Assembly: GCF_004944975.1 (NCBI RefSeq) | Contig: NZ_SPQG01000003.1 | Location: 216,592 to 280,591 of the forward strand | Source: Halorhabdus amylolytica | GTDB lineage: Archaea > Halobacteriota > Halobacteria > Halobacteriales > Haloarculaceae | DNA length: 64,000 nucleotides | Reading direction: 5' to 3' | Notes under the pieces: model-generated | The model's input: only the letters and a program-made list of their open reading frames with translations | What the model was told of the DNA's origin: nothing | Database searches by the model: none | In this document: positions 49,101-57,205 of the stretch, piece after piece | Layout of the letters: every line of letters begins with the position of its first letter | Position numbering within the stretch: the first letter of the stretch is position 1 | Program-made: the position numbers and the translations under genes

Positions 49101-49786
49101 GGCACAACGGCGAGCAGTTCGGCGGGCAGGTACGAGCCGATACTTGCGAGCAGTCCCGGCGGATCCGTCCCTTCGGTGCAGACGATACTCTGTTCGAGCA
49201 GGCCGAGGCGTTCGACGGTGACGATGTCCTCGGCGTGTCCGGCCCGGTTGACCGTCGCCCGGACCTCCGCCCGGGTCGCGCTGTTGACGTTGACCCGGCC
49301 GTCCCCGCGCGTCCAGTCGAAGAGACGATCGCGCTGGTCGTCAGCCAGTCGTCCCGTCGCGGGCACGTCTCCGTCGGGACCCGATTCGTAAACGAACGTC
49401 AGGGGAACGTGCTGGACGAGGCCCAAGCGCGTCCGGATCTGTTCGGGCGAGCCTGCTCCGAGGCCGATCCCTTCAGTCGGGATCCGGATCGGTTCGCCCG
49501 CGTCGAGGACGAACCCCTCGTCGTCCCAGGACTCGAGGGTGCCGACGTATCGTTCGCCCGTCTCGAAGTGGGACGTGATCGTTCCCCAGTGCTCCGCCAG
49601 CAGGTTCCGGGCGACGGGGGCGTCCTCGCCCGAAAGCGTCACCGAGGGGAAGTCGTCCTCGCGGACGCCGACGTCGTACTCGACCGCGAGGTCCGCGAGG
49701 TCGTTGTCCAGTAGCGAGCGAAGCGAGTCCAGCGTCCGGTCGCGAGCGTCACCGCTGACGTAACACTTGGTAGCGAGGACGACCAT
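49097..49786 (-). CDS. DUF2110 family protein
   Basis: The 229-residue cytoplasmic protein begins MVVLATKCYVSGDARDRTLD and matches the archaeal DUF2110 family in length and in blocks such as VTLSGEDAPVARNLLAEHWG and IGLGAGSPEQIRTRLGLVQHVPL. It lies between the tfe gene (1-nt overlap) and the DUF5803-like gene (4-nt overlap), an arrangement I recall as conserved in archaea, suggesting a link to transcription or RNA. The function is not established. Confidence 0.8.
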   Translation of the reverse strand: MVVLATKCYVSGDARDRTLDSLRSLLDNDLADLAVEYDVGVREDDFPSVTLSGEDAPVARNLLAEHWGTITSHFETGERYVGTLESWDDEGFVLDAGEPIRIPTEGIGLGAGSPEQIRTRLGLVQHVPLTFVYESGPDGDVPATGRLADDQRDRLFDWTRGDGRVNVNSATRAEVRATVNRAGHAEDIVTVERLGLLEQSIVCTEGTDPPGLLASIGSYLPAELLAVVP

Positions 49787-50310
49787 CAGGCGTTGACGTC
49801 GATGTTGAGTTCGTCCGCAAGCGTATCGATGCGTTCGTCCATGGCATCGACTAACGCCGTGTTTTCCATCGATTCCAGGGCGGACCCACAGTCGGGACAC
49901 TCGAACCCGAAGTCCATCGCCTCCTCGAACTCGAATCGGATCCCACAGTTTTCACAGAGGTAGAACTGGTGGTCGAGTTCGTATTCCCGGCGCTCGACGA
50001 GTCCCTCGTGAAGGTCGTGCATCTCCGATTCGAGTTGTTCGGGGATGTTGTCGTACTCGAAGGTCCACAGATACGTCAACCATCCCGAGTCCTCGTCTCG
50101 GAGGCGACGGTAACTCGCCAGGTCGTTCTCGTAGAGGATGAACAGCGCCCGGCGGACGTCGTTCAACTCGAGACCGAGTTCCTCGGCGAGTTCCTCGTCG
50201 GTCACTTCTCCCTCGGGCGGCGCCGCGGCGACGGGCATGCCCTTCGGTCCCACCAACTCGTGGAGGTACTTCTGTATGACGGGATCTTCCAGGTATTCCT
50301 CAAAAGCCAT
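49786..50310 (-). CDS. tfe: Transcription initiation factor TFE alpha
   Basis: A 174-residue homologue of TFIIE-alpha. The N-terminal winged helix (about residues 35-80, DEELAEELGLELNDVRRALFILYENDLASY) helps open promoter DNA, and the C-terminal zinc ribbon is CENCGIRF...CPDCGSALE (near 122-146). The ATG at 50310 is 27 nt from TTTAAAC (50333-50341), giving a leaderless transcript that continues through DUF2110 and DUF5803. Confidence 0.94.
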   Translation of the reverse strand: MAFEEYLEDPVIQKYLHELVGPKGMPVAAAPPEGEVTDEELAEELGLELNDVRRALFILYENDLASYRRLRDEDSGWLTYLWTFEYDNIPEQLESEMHDLHEGLVERREYELDHQFYLCENCGIRFEFEEAMDFGFECPDCGSALESMENTALVDAMDERIDTLADELNIDVNA

Positions 50311-50365
50311 TAGGTGTTCATGAGTCCGTGAGTCGTTTAAATTCACCGAACCGACAGTGGCTGGC

Positions 50366-50917
50366 TTACCCTTCGGGGGCGTCCTCGGCGTCGACCACGC
50401 GCTTGCCGGTCTCCTTCGGGACGACCCGTTGATCGGCGTCCTCGAACTCCTGGTCGAGTTCGGCCCCATCGAAAAGTCGATCGAGGAAGACCGCGAGCGC
50501 GGCGATCTCGGAGTGGGGCTGGTTCGTCACGCCGACGTTGTAATCGGCGCGTTCGTATACCTCGAAGGGGACCTTCTCTGCGCCGACGACGATCAGCAGC
50601 GGCTCCTCGCGATGGGCCGCCCGGAGATCGTCCTCGACGTCCTGGATCGGTTCGCCGTACATCGTCAGGTGGACAATCTGACCGTCCCAGGAGCGAATCC
50701 GCCCCAGCGGTTGATCGGTCACTTCGACATCGAAGGGACCGCCAAAACGGTCGGTGATGTCCGCGATCGTCTCGCGGCGACCCTCGGCGACGTCTTCGAG
50801 AACGAGTCGATCGGCCCCCAGTGCCCGGGCTGTCAGTCCGACGTGGGTCGTCGTGCGCTCGTCACGGCCTGGACGGTGACCGAGTCTGAGGACGACGACC
50901 GGCGGATTCTCACGCAT
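50366..50917 (-). CDS. tRNA (cytidine-56-2'-O)-methyltransferase aTrm56
   Basis: The 183-residue SPOUT enzyme methylates C56 in the T-loop of archaeal tRNAs. VVVLRLGHRPGRDERTTTHV at the start, VHLTMYGEP (near residue 82), and the knot segment LLIVVGAEKVPFEVYERADYNVGVTNQPHSE are the family hallmarks. It follows the DsbA-like gene by 4 nt. Confidence 0.92.
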   Translation of the reverse strand: MRENPPVVVLRLGHRPGRDERTTTHVGLTARALGADRLVLEDVAEGRRETIADITDRFGGPFDVEVTDQPLGRIRSWDGQIVHLTMYGEPIQDVEDDLRAAHREEPLLIVVGAEKVPFEVYERADYNVGVTNQPHSEIAALAVFLDRLFDGAELDQEFEDADQRVVPKETGKRVVDAEDAPEG

Positions 50918-50921
50918 TGAT

Positions 50922-51611
50922 TCAGGCGTTCGCGAGGGCGTCGTCCAGTGTGCTTCTCACGGCCGACTCGTCGAGCGCGCTGACGATCTGCCCGTCGATG
51001 ATGAGCGTCGGCGTCGACGTGACGCCCGCCTGGGAGACCGCAGTCGCCGTTGCGCGCACCGCGTCGTCGTAGGTCCCGTCCTCGATAGCGGTCCGGACGG
51101 CCTCGATGTCGCTGACGCCGACGTCCTCGGCGAACCCGACGAGTCGGTCGGTCGTCGCCCACGTCTCGCTCGGATCGCCCTGGTTCGCCATCACGTGCTC
51201 GTGATACGCCCAGTAGTTGTCCGGATCGGTGTGCCAGACGGCCAGTCCGGCCTCCGCCGCACGCGGGGCGTCCTGTCCCATCCAGGGCCCCTGGTTCGTG
51301 TAGGCGAGCGCACGGTGCTGAATAGAGAGATCTCCAGGTTCGACGTACTCCCCGACGATCGTCCCCAGGAACCCCGAGGAAAAATCCGCACAATGAGGAC
51401 ACTTCCAGTTTGCGACGTACGTCGCTGTCACGGGCGCGTCCCCGTCGCCCATCGTCTCGTATTCGTATTCTCCCGGGTTTGCCGGGATCGGAGCACTCGC
51501 TACGGCGCCGTCTGGCGGATCTGCGCTCGTTTCCTCGTTGGCACCCAGACAGCCGGCGAGAAGTGCCGTGCCCGCGGCGAGCGCCCCACGACGCGTCATC
51601 TTTCGAGTCAT
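50922..51611 (-). CDS. DsbA-like thiol-disulfide lipoprotein
   Basis: A 229-residue exported thioredoxin-fold protein. It starts with RKMTRRGALAAGTALLAGC, where the MTRRG-type basic start and the AGC lipobox suggest export, possibly through Tat, and a lipid anchor. The redox centre is CPHC in NWKCPHCADF (near residue 70), and the cis-Pro loop is GVTSTPTLIIDG near residue 197. It may form or exchange disulfides in exported proteins. The start at 51611 is preferred. Confidence 0.88.
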   Translation of the reverse strand: MTRKMTRRGALAAGTALLAGCLGANEETSADPPDGAVASAPIPANPGEYEYETMGDGDAPVTATYVANWKCPHCADFSSGFLGTIVGEYVEPGDLSIQHRALAYTNQGPWMGQDAPRAAEAGLAVWHTDPDNYWAYHEHVMANQGDPSETWATTDRLVGFAEDVGVSDIEAVRTAIEDGTYDDAVRATATAVSQAGVTSTPTLIIDGQIVSALDESAVRSTLDDALANA

Positions 51612-51724
51612 TGACCAGCGATTGTAGCTTGCCCCTCTTATGTCGTTCGTCGTCGTCGGCAAGAGCACTCGTCACTCGATAGCGTCCCGGCAGTTCTATA
51701 CGCCCCACTCCGCTAGGCCAGACC

Positions 51725-52480
51725 GTGCAGATCGTCGGGTATCGGAGCGCCGTTGACGGACCGGCTGAACTGGTCTTCGCCGAGGACGGAAACGTTCGTC
51801 GGGAGCCACTAGATCCGGGAACGGACGTCGCCTATACCCTGGAGCAGCGTCACTGTGCCGGCACGATCACCGACGATCGTCACGTCGTCTGTGACCGCAA
51901 CGCTGCACCGTATTGTCCCCAGCACACGGACCGCTGGCCCTGTGCCCGCTGTCAGGGGGACTGTGATCTTCCCCTGGAGAGTTGCCGTGAGGAACACGCA
52001 ATCTATCTGGCCGCCTTCGCCCCCGCTCATTTCAAAGTCGGCGTCACCCGGTCGTGGCGACTGGAGACGCGCCTCCGCGAACAGGGTGCCGACCGGGCAG
52101 CCCACGTCCGGACGGTCGAGAACGGCCGGATCGCCCGTCAGATCGAGATGGACATCGCCGAATCAGTGGGAGACAGCGTCTGGGTCGACCACAAGCTGGC
52201 GGGGCTCCACCGCTCGGTCGACGACGCGGCCTGGGAACGCCTGCTCGCTGACTTCGACGTGCTCGATCGGTTCGATTTCGAGTACGGCCTGGAGCTGGTC
52301 GACCGACCAGTCGCCGAGACACTGTTGACAGGCACTATCCAGGGGACCAAAGGGCGAGTCCTCGTCCTTGAAGGAAACGGAACGGCGTATGGGGTCGACA
52401 TGCGGAACCTCGTCGGCCATGTGATTGCCGAGAGCGAGACGGACCGAGATCTCCAGACCAGTCTGGGATCGTTCAACTGA
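51725..52480 (+). CDS. DUF2797 family protein
   Basis: The 251-residue protein begins at a GTG. The N-terminal half has several Cys pairs (RHCAGTI, HVVCDRNAAPYC, CARCQGDCDLPLESC) that may hold zinc, and YLAAFAPAHFKVGVTRSWRLETRL is a GIY-YIG-like motif of the DUF2797 family. Its last codons are duplicated just after the stop. The function is unknown. Confidence 0.82.
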   Translation: MQIVGYRSAVDGPAELVFAEDGNVRREPLDPGTDVAYTLEQRHCAGTITDDRHVVCDRNAAPYCPQHTDRWPCARCQGDCDLPLESCREEHAIYLAAFAPAHFKVGVTRSWRLETRLREQGADRAAHVRTVENGRIARQIEMDIAESVGDSVWVDHKLAGLHRSVDDAAWERLLADFDVLDRFDFEYGLELVDRPVAETLLTGTIQGTKGRVLVLEGNGTAYGVDMRNLVGHVIAESETDRDLQTSLGSFN

Positions 52481-52498
52481 CGGGATCGTTCAACTGAC
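52465..52498 (+). repeat. 17-bp tandem duplication at the end of the DUF2797 gene
   Basis: The 17-bp unit GGGATCGTTCAACTGAC occurs at 52465-52481 and again at 52482-52498. The first copy contains the TGA stop of the gene. The second is a non-coding copy, so the duplication left the protein unchanged. Confidence 0.9.
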
Positions 52499-52584
52499 AG
52501 GATCGCTCGATCCAACGGAGAATTATTTCAAAATAGAACGTCCATATCAGAAAATACTTATCGCAAGCATGTGGGGCAGTAGGT

Positions 52585-53577
52585 ATGCGACGCGAGGTGT
52601 ATCTCGGCGTGGGGGTCGGAATCGCGTGTCTGCTCGCGGTACTCGCGCTACTGGTCGTTCCCGGAACGATCGCCAGCCAGGAGAGCGATGCGCCGGGCAG
52701 ACTCCACGTCGAGGAGGTAACCATCGCGCCCGGGGACGTCACGGGGAACGCGGCCACCCTGGAGTTCGGCGTCGCGATCAGACACCGCGGCGGTCCGTCC
52801 CGGAACGTCTCGCTCTCGATCAGGGCGATCGATAGCGAGTCCGGGCTCCTCGCCGCGGAGACGACGACCAGTCCCGGCCGGGTCACCGGCGACCGCGAAC
52901 ACTGGGTCAGAACGAACCTGACAGTCGAACGCGAAGGGGGCTACGACCTCGTCGCCATCCTCTACGAGGACGGTCGCCGGATCGACGCGGAACGCGGATC
53001 TGTCCAGGGCGTCGAGGGGCTCTCCCCGACTCCGATCACGTTCAAACGCTTCGAGACGGGGATTCCGACGATCGCTTACACGATCGAAGAGACGGACGCA
53101 GATCGAACCACGCTGTCGGTCCGCACCCATCTCTGGAACAGTGGTGTCGAGTCCGCCGAGGGCGCGACTCTCGAAGTAGTCGCCCGCCAGTCGGAGTCGA
53201 ACGTCGTCGCCGACCGGGCAAGCGTCGACATTGGGCGGATCGAATCCGGGCAGACAGTCACGCCGACGACGGAGTTAGCGGTCCCCAGTGGCTACGGGTA
53301 TCACCTCGATGCGGTCCTGAAACACGACGGAGTGATCGTGAGTTCGGCCTCGTCGATCGCGGATCTCGATCCGGACAGAGAAATCGAAGCGGACACGACT
53401 TTCGAGAGCGTCCCGTTCGAAGCCGCGGACTTCACGGAGGAATCGGACGTGAGCGGACCGGGTGAGGAGAGACGCACCACCGAGACGTCCGGTCCGGGGT
53501 TGGGGCCGCTGGCGGCGTTACTGGCGATCGCTTCGTTTGGGATCGTCCTGCGGATCCGCGGGGGCAGTCATGACTGA
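52585..53577 (+). CDS. Exported surface protein with signal peptide and C-terminal anchor
   Basis: A 330-residue protein with a signal peptide (residues 5-30), an all-beta ectodomain with NVS and NLT sequons, a Thr/Glu-rich stalk and a C-terminal GPGLGPLAALLAIASFGIVLRIR helix that resembles a PGF-CTERM sorting tail but with GPGLG in place of PGF. I recall similar haloarchaeal proteins as DUF7490, without certainty. AAAATACTTA near 52551 is the TATA box for a leaderless start. It overlaps the next gene by 8 nt. Confidence 0.7.
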   Translation: MRREVYLGVGVGIACLLAVLALLVVPGTIASQESDAPGRLHVEEVTIAPGDVTGNAATLEFGVAIRHRGGPSRNVSLSIRAIDSESGLLAAETTTSPGRVTGDREHWVRTNLTVEREGGYDLVAILYEDGRRIDAERGSVQGVEGLSPTPITFKRFETGIPTIAYTIEETDADRTTLSVRTHLWNSGVESAEGATLEVVARQSESNVVADRASVDIGRIESGQTVTPTTELAVPSGYGYHLDAVLKHDGVIVSSASSIADLDPDREIEADTTFESVPFEAADFTEESDVSGPGEERRTTETSGPGLGPLAALLAIASFGIVLRIRGGSHD

Positions 53578-53923
53578 GGAACCATCCACCGACGTAGACG
53601 AAGGCGGACAGACCGAGCCAGCAAAGGGCGACGAGTCACCGGAGAACTCGGGTACAGGATCAGCCGTCAGCCCGCGGGGGACAGAACCGGCGGTCAACCG
53701 ACGAAAGCGGATCGTCGGGTACGTCGAACTCGGTGCACTGGCGCTCCTTTCGTTGCTCGGTGCCGTCGCTGTTTTCGGGGCCTACACCGGTGGGCTTTCG
53801 GCCATCGATGTCTGGATCGCCGACGAATACCGGCCGATCTTCAGGACGGTATTCAATCTCGTCGTTCTCGGGCTGGTCGGCATCGGGCTGTCGGTACTGC
53901 TTCGGCGTCGCTTCGAGTACTGA
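53570..53923 (+). CDS. Small membrane protein, function unknown
   Basis: The ATG at 53570 is inside the stop of the surface protein gene (8-nt overlap). The 117-residue product has an acidic, disordered first 45 residues, then two hydrophobic helices (about 50-72 and 85-108) and a basic end. No motif is recognised. Coupled translation with the upstream gene suggests a joint role at the cell surface. Confidence 0.7.
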   Translation: MTEEPSTDVDEGGQTEPAKGDESPENSGTGSAVSPRGTEPAVNRRKRIVGYVELGALALLSLLGAVAVFGAYTGGLSAIDVWIADEYRPIFRTVFNLVVLGLVGIGLSVLLRRRFEY

Positions 53924-54048
53924 TCGCGTGAGGCCACGGTCCTTGACACATCGACTGTACGGCCAGGACTGTCGAGTCAGTTCCTCGTGCCATGCGCTAC
54001 TGTCGACGGACGGCAATCCTTTTCCGGGGGCATGCCGAATCCCGGTGT

Positions 54049-54453
54049 ATGACGGACGAAGAACCCAACGAGGCGAACGACGCCGAGGAAGCGGACGGAG
54101 ACGAAGAGAAGTCCTTCCGGGAGCGTGTCGAGGAGATCCGACAGGAGCGCGCCGAGGAGGGGGAGGACATGGACATGGAGGACCGCCGCGAGCGCATGGA
54201 GGAGGCCATGGGCGGGGGCGGTCCCGGTGGTCCCGGCATGGGCGGAGGGAACCCGTTCGCCCAGATGATGAGCGGCATGATGGGTGGCGGCCCGGGTGGA
54301 CCCGGCGGTCGAGGGCCGGGACAGATGGGACCGGACGAGGGCGAGAGCGACGGCGGCAACGAAGAGCTCACCCGTGAGATGCGGAAACTCCGGGACGAGG
54401 TCCACGACGTCCGCCGGGAACTCGAGCGGATTGCCGACGCACTCGAGGGATAG
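54049..54453 (+). CDS. Low-complexity acidic protein with coiled coil
   Basis: The 134-residue protein has an acidic charged N-terminal third (SFRERVEEIRQERAEEGEDM), a Gly/Met/Pro-rich middle with runs of Gly-Gly-Gly-Pro-Gly, and a C-terminal coiled coil (ELTREMRKLRDEVHDVRREL). No enzyme motif exists. ATG at 54049 is preferred. Function unknown. Confidence 0.65.
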   Translation: MTDEEPNEANDAEEADGDEEKSFRERVEEIRQERAEEGEDMDMEDRRERMEEAMGGGGPGGPGMGGGNPFAQMMSGMMGGGPGGPGGRGPGQMGPDEGESDGGNEELTREMRKLRDEVHDVRRELERIADALEG

Positions 54454-54508
54454 ACGGTTAAACGATCGAAACGACTTTCACGACGTCAGTTTTTTCCGGA
54501 GATAATCG

Positions 54509-55705
54509 ATGGCGTCCGATCCGTTCCGATCACGCTGGGCCTGGATTCTCGCCATCGTCGTCCTGTTGGTCGGCACTACTGCCACTGTCGGCGTATGGGA
54601 GGCCGTCGACGCACCGGGGACATCGCCGACTTTCGAAACAAATATTTCCGACGCGCAAGCCTCGCTGGGGGCGATGACTGGCGTCAGAGAGACGGTCATC
54701 GAACGCGACGACGAAACGATCACGACGATCGAACGGGTTTGGCGTCGCCCCGGGACCGGCCAATATCGGATCGAGGTCGTCGGCGGGACATCCACCGCAT
54801 CCGATCTGAAGGTCTCTGACGGGTGGACGCTATGGTTGTACGACGATGACGACGAACGCGCGGTCAGGATCGAACTAAACAACACTGTTCCGTCGGGGAG
54901 TCCTAATCGGATCGAACAGCTACTCGCGATCGTCAACCGCACCGACGCGGACGAGACGGCCCAGAGCAGCGATATCAGTCCGTTGCCTGTGGTTCCCACT
55001 GACGGTGAGCAGGCCGGCTCTGCAATGGGTGTCGCTGGATCGCTAACCGTGAGTTACGAGGGGACGGCGACCGTAGCCGATCGCTCGACATACGTGATCG
55101 AACTCCGGTCGAATGCGAACACCTCAGCGTTCGTCTCTGATTTCACCCAGACAGTCTGGCTCGATCAAGAGTGGTACGTGCCGCTCAAACGAGTCACTGA
55201 TTATCGTCGGAGCGACGAGAACGTCTCGATCACAGTCGGGTACGAGAACGTGACGTTCGATCCCGACCTCCCGGACGATCGGTTCCGGTTCGATCCACCA
55301 GCGAACGTGACCGTGGTGGACGCGGACCGACCACGACAGATGCATTTCGTCGACCGCGCCGGCTTGCGGGCGGCGAGTTCCTTCACGTTGCCAAAGCCGT
55401 CGTTACCCGACTCGTTCAGCCTCGTCGATGCGACCAGGACGGTCGGTCAACGCGTCCGGAGTATCGGCCTCCAGTACGCCAGCCCGACTGCGAGAGTGAC
55501 GATATCGAAGAGCAACCTGACGTGGTACGAGCCCGGAACCGAGGGCCAGTCAGTAACAGTCGGCAACCGGACGGCGACGCTCCGTAATCTGGGAACGGAA
55601 CTCCGGATCTCCTGGACGTGTGACGACGCCCGATACTCGGTCGCCGGGACGGGCGTTTCGGCCGAGGAATTGGTCACGGTCGCCCGGTCGGTCAGCTGTG
55701 AGTAA
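54509..55705 (+). CDS. Exported LolA-like protein
   Basis: A 398-residue protein with an N-terminal signal anchor (about residues 11-30), then a beta-rich ectodomain. The segments ISDAQASLGAMTGVRETVIE and VWRRPGTGQYRIEVV...WTLWLYDDDD resemble the start of the LolA/LppX lipid-carrier fold seen in haloarchaeal exported proteins. There are several NxT/NxS sites. A role in moving lipids or sensing the envelope is inferred from fold only. Confidence 0.65.
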   Translation: MASDPFRSRWAWILAIVVLLVGTTATVGVWEAVDAPGTSPTFETNISDAQASLGAMTGVRETVIERDDETITTIERVWRRPGTGQYRIEVVGGTSTASDLKVSDGWTLWLYDDDDERAVRIELNNTVPSGSPNRIEQLLAIVNRTDADETAQSSDISPLPVVPTDGEQAGSAMGVAGSLTVSYEGTATVADRSTYVIELRSNANTSAFVSDFTQTVWLDQEWYVPLKRVTDYRRSDENVSITVGYENVTFDPDLPDDRFRFDPPANVTVVDADRPRQMHFVDRAGLRAASSFTLPKPSLPDSFSLVDATRTVGQRVRSIGLQYASPTARVTISKSNLTWYEPGTEGQSVTVGNRTATLRNLGTELRISWTCDDARYSVAGTGVSAEELVTVARSVSCE

Positions 55706-55735
55706 CCGTCGGGTAGGGAGTGTCGTCGACCCGTG

Positions 55736-56086
55736 TCACTCCTCGTAGGCGAGGTTCATCAGCCACTGGGTGAACTGGTCGCTCCGGGGATCAACCTCCT
55801 CGTCGCCGACGAACGGCGAGAGCATGTCTCCGGCCATCAACAGCGAGAAGTCGAGATCCTTGGCCGTCGGTTTCAGATAGTACGTGTTGTGTCCATCGTA
55901 GACGGCCTCCTCCCGTTCGATCATCTCTTGGTCGGCCAGCGAGTCGACGATCCGGCTCCCCTTGCGGGAACTGACGTCCAACTCCTTCCAGAAGTCACTC
56001 TGGTGGATCCCGCCGGTCTCCCTGATGAGTTGTAGTCCCCGCCGTTCGTCCTCCGAGAGGTCCGTCTCGGGATCGGCGCTGCTCAT
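55736..56086 (-). CDS. Winged-helix regulator (MarR/IclR-like)
   Basis: A 116-residue protein with a helix-turn-helix around residues 17-65 (LQLIRETGGIHQSDFWKELDVSSRKGSRIVDSLADQEMIER). ATG at 56086 is 27 nt from GTTTAAG (56110-56117), so leaderless. The target is unknown; haloarchaea carry many such regulators with a C-terminal acidic tail. Confidence 0.75.
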   Translation of the reverse strand: MSSADPETDLSEDERRGLQLIRETGGIHQSDFWKELDVSSRKGSRIVDSLADQEMIEREEAVYDGHNTYYLKPTAKDLDFSLLMAGDMLSPFVGDEEVDPRSDQFTQWLMNLAYEE

Positions 56087-56111
56087 GTGCACTTGTGGGG
56101 CAGGTCGCCGC

Positions 56112-56852
56112 TTAAACCTGACCTTCGACGCGTTCGTATTCGGTCACGCAGGGTGGTCCGTCGGCGTACCAGTACTCACGTTCCTCGTCGCCAAGCGCCA
56201 GCAGCGACGAGGAACGTGTACCGAATCCATCCTCGTGCACGCAGACACCGTACTCGTGGTCGGCAATCGTCTCCGCTGCCCGGTCGAGCCACGCGTCGCC
56301 GGACTCGCCGGGTTCGGGCTGAAGTGCGGTCCGAAGTGCGTCGGCGTTCTCCGCCTGTTCGTGGCCCGCCTCGGCCCTGCGCTCGGGGATCCGATAGCGA
56401 CCGTCGGACCCGACGTTGACGACGACGTGGACGCCGGGCTCGAGCGTCCGTACCCGCAGCGAACCGTCCCACTCCAGATAGATCGCCGCGTTCTCGTCGG
56501 CGACGACGAGGTTGAACCCATCGTAGTCCGCCGCCTGGAGTTCCTGTTCGACCAGCCGCACCCCGTCTTCTGCCGTGACGGTGCCGAGAACGTCCCTGAC
56601 GAGTAGCCCGCGCGAGCGATCGCCAGAGGGCGAATCGTCGAGCCAGCGGTTGGTGATCGCGGCCAGGACTCCGTGCTCGTTGTAACCGATCCAGGTGCCA
56701 CCGGCCGATCCGTCCAGCGGAGCGAGGATCGCCGGCTCGGTGTCCCAGACGGTCGGCGGGTCAGACGGTCGGTCGATCGCCTCGTCGCGGTTGGCGGCCA
56801 CGGCAAGGGGGATCTCGCCGAAAACCTGCCAGGCAAAGACGAGTGTACACAC
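56112..56852 (-). CDS. NRDE-family (TANGO2-like) protein
   Basis: A 246-residue protein starting MCTL, whose Cys 2 is a potential N-terminal nucleophile after Met removal, and containing the family motif AANRDEAIDRPS (near residue 20). WIGYNEHGVLAAITNR and YGVCVHEDGFGTRSSSLLAL are further conserved blocks. Biochemical function is not settled; eukaryotic TANGO2 affects heme and membrane traffic. GTATTAAG near 56868 is the TATA box of a leaderless transcript. Confidence 0.85.
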   Translation of the reverse strand: MCTLVFAWQVFGEIPLAVAANRDEAIDRPSDPPTVWDTEPAILAPLDGSAGGTWIGYNEHGVLAAITNRWLDDSPSGDRSRGLLVRDVLGTVTAEDGVRLVEQELQAADYDGFNLVVADENAAIYLEWDGSLRVRTLEPGVHVVVNVGSDGRYRIPERRAEAGHEQAENADALRTALQPEPGESGDAWLDRAAETIADHEYGVCVHEDGFGTRSSSLLALGDEEREYWYADGPPCVTEYERVEGQV

Positions 56853-56970
56853 GGTTACAGATACGGGCTTAATACGGATTATTGTAGTGATGTATCGGTA
56901 TCCGTCGACCCCGGGGTTGGCGTCATCCGGAAAGAATCTACAATAATCCGTCTGAGTGGATTAACGGGAA

Positions 56971-57181
56971 TTAGGCACTAAGTCCCCTTCCTCAAGGAGT
57001 CGTTCGAGAGAGCAAAGCTCTCTCGTGATCACGAAAATCGGAGATTTTCGGACGACCTGTGGAGACTGCGCTCCCTACGGACACCAATTCGGTGTCTGCA
57101 AAGCGCGTCATCGAAACAGGAAGTCCCACCCTCAAGGAGCGAACCGCGTCAGCGGTGAGCGAGTAGGGTGGGGTAGTTCAC
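56971..57181 (+). mobile_element. Remnant of a TnpB (IS605/IS1341-type) element with its right end
   Basis: The segment encodes a TnpB C-terminus (57029-57166), then ends with TAGGGTGGGGTAGTTCAC (57164-57181), the type of right end I recall from haloarchaeal TnpB elements. Hairpins GAGAG-CAAAG-CTCTC (57007-57021) and CGAAAATC-GGA-GATTTTCG (57032-57050) and a second CCTCAAGGAG (56989-56998) lie 5'. TnpB genes overlap an omega-RNA made of their 3' end plus right end, so a guide-RNA scaffold may survive. Confidence 0.7.
57029..57166 (+). pseudogene. C-terminal fragment of a TnpB endonuclease gene
   Basis: An open frame after a TGA at 57026-57028 ends in TAG at 57164. The last 37 residues, with VETALPTDTNSVSAKRVIE and TGSPTLKERTASAVSE, match the C-terminus of halobacterial IS1341-type TnpB proteins. 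The RuvC catalytic part is absent, so no nuclease is made. Confidence 0.75.
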
Positions 57182-57205
57182 AGCCGGCGACAGTGGTCTT
57201 TGCGT

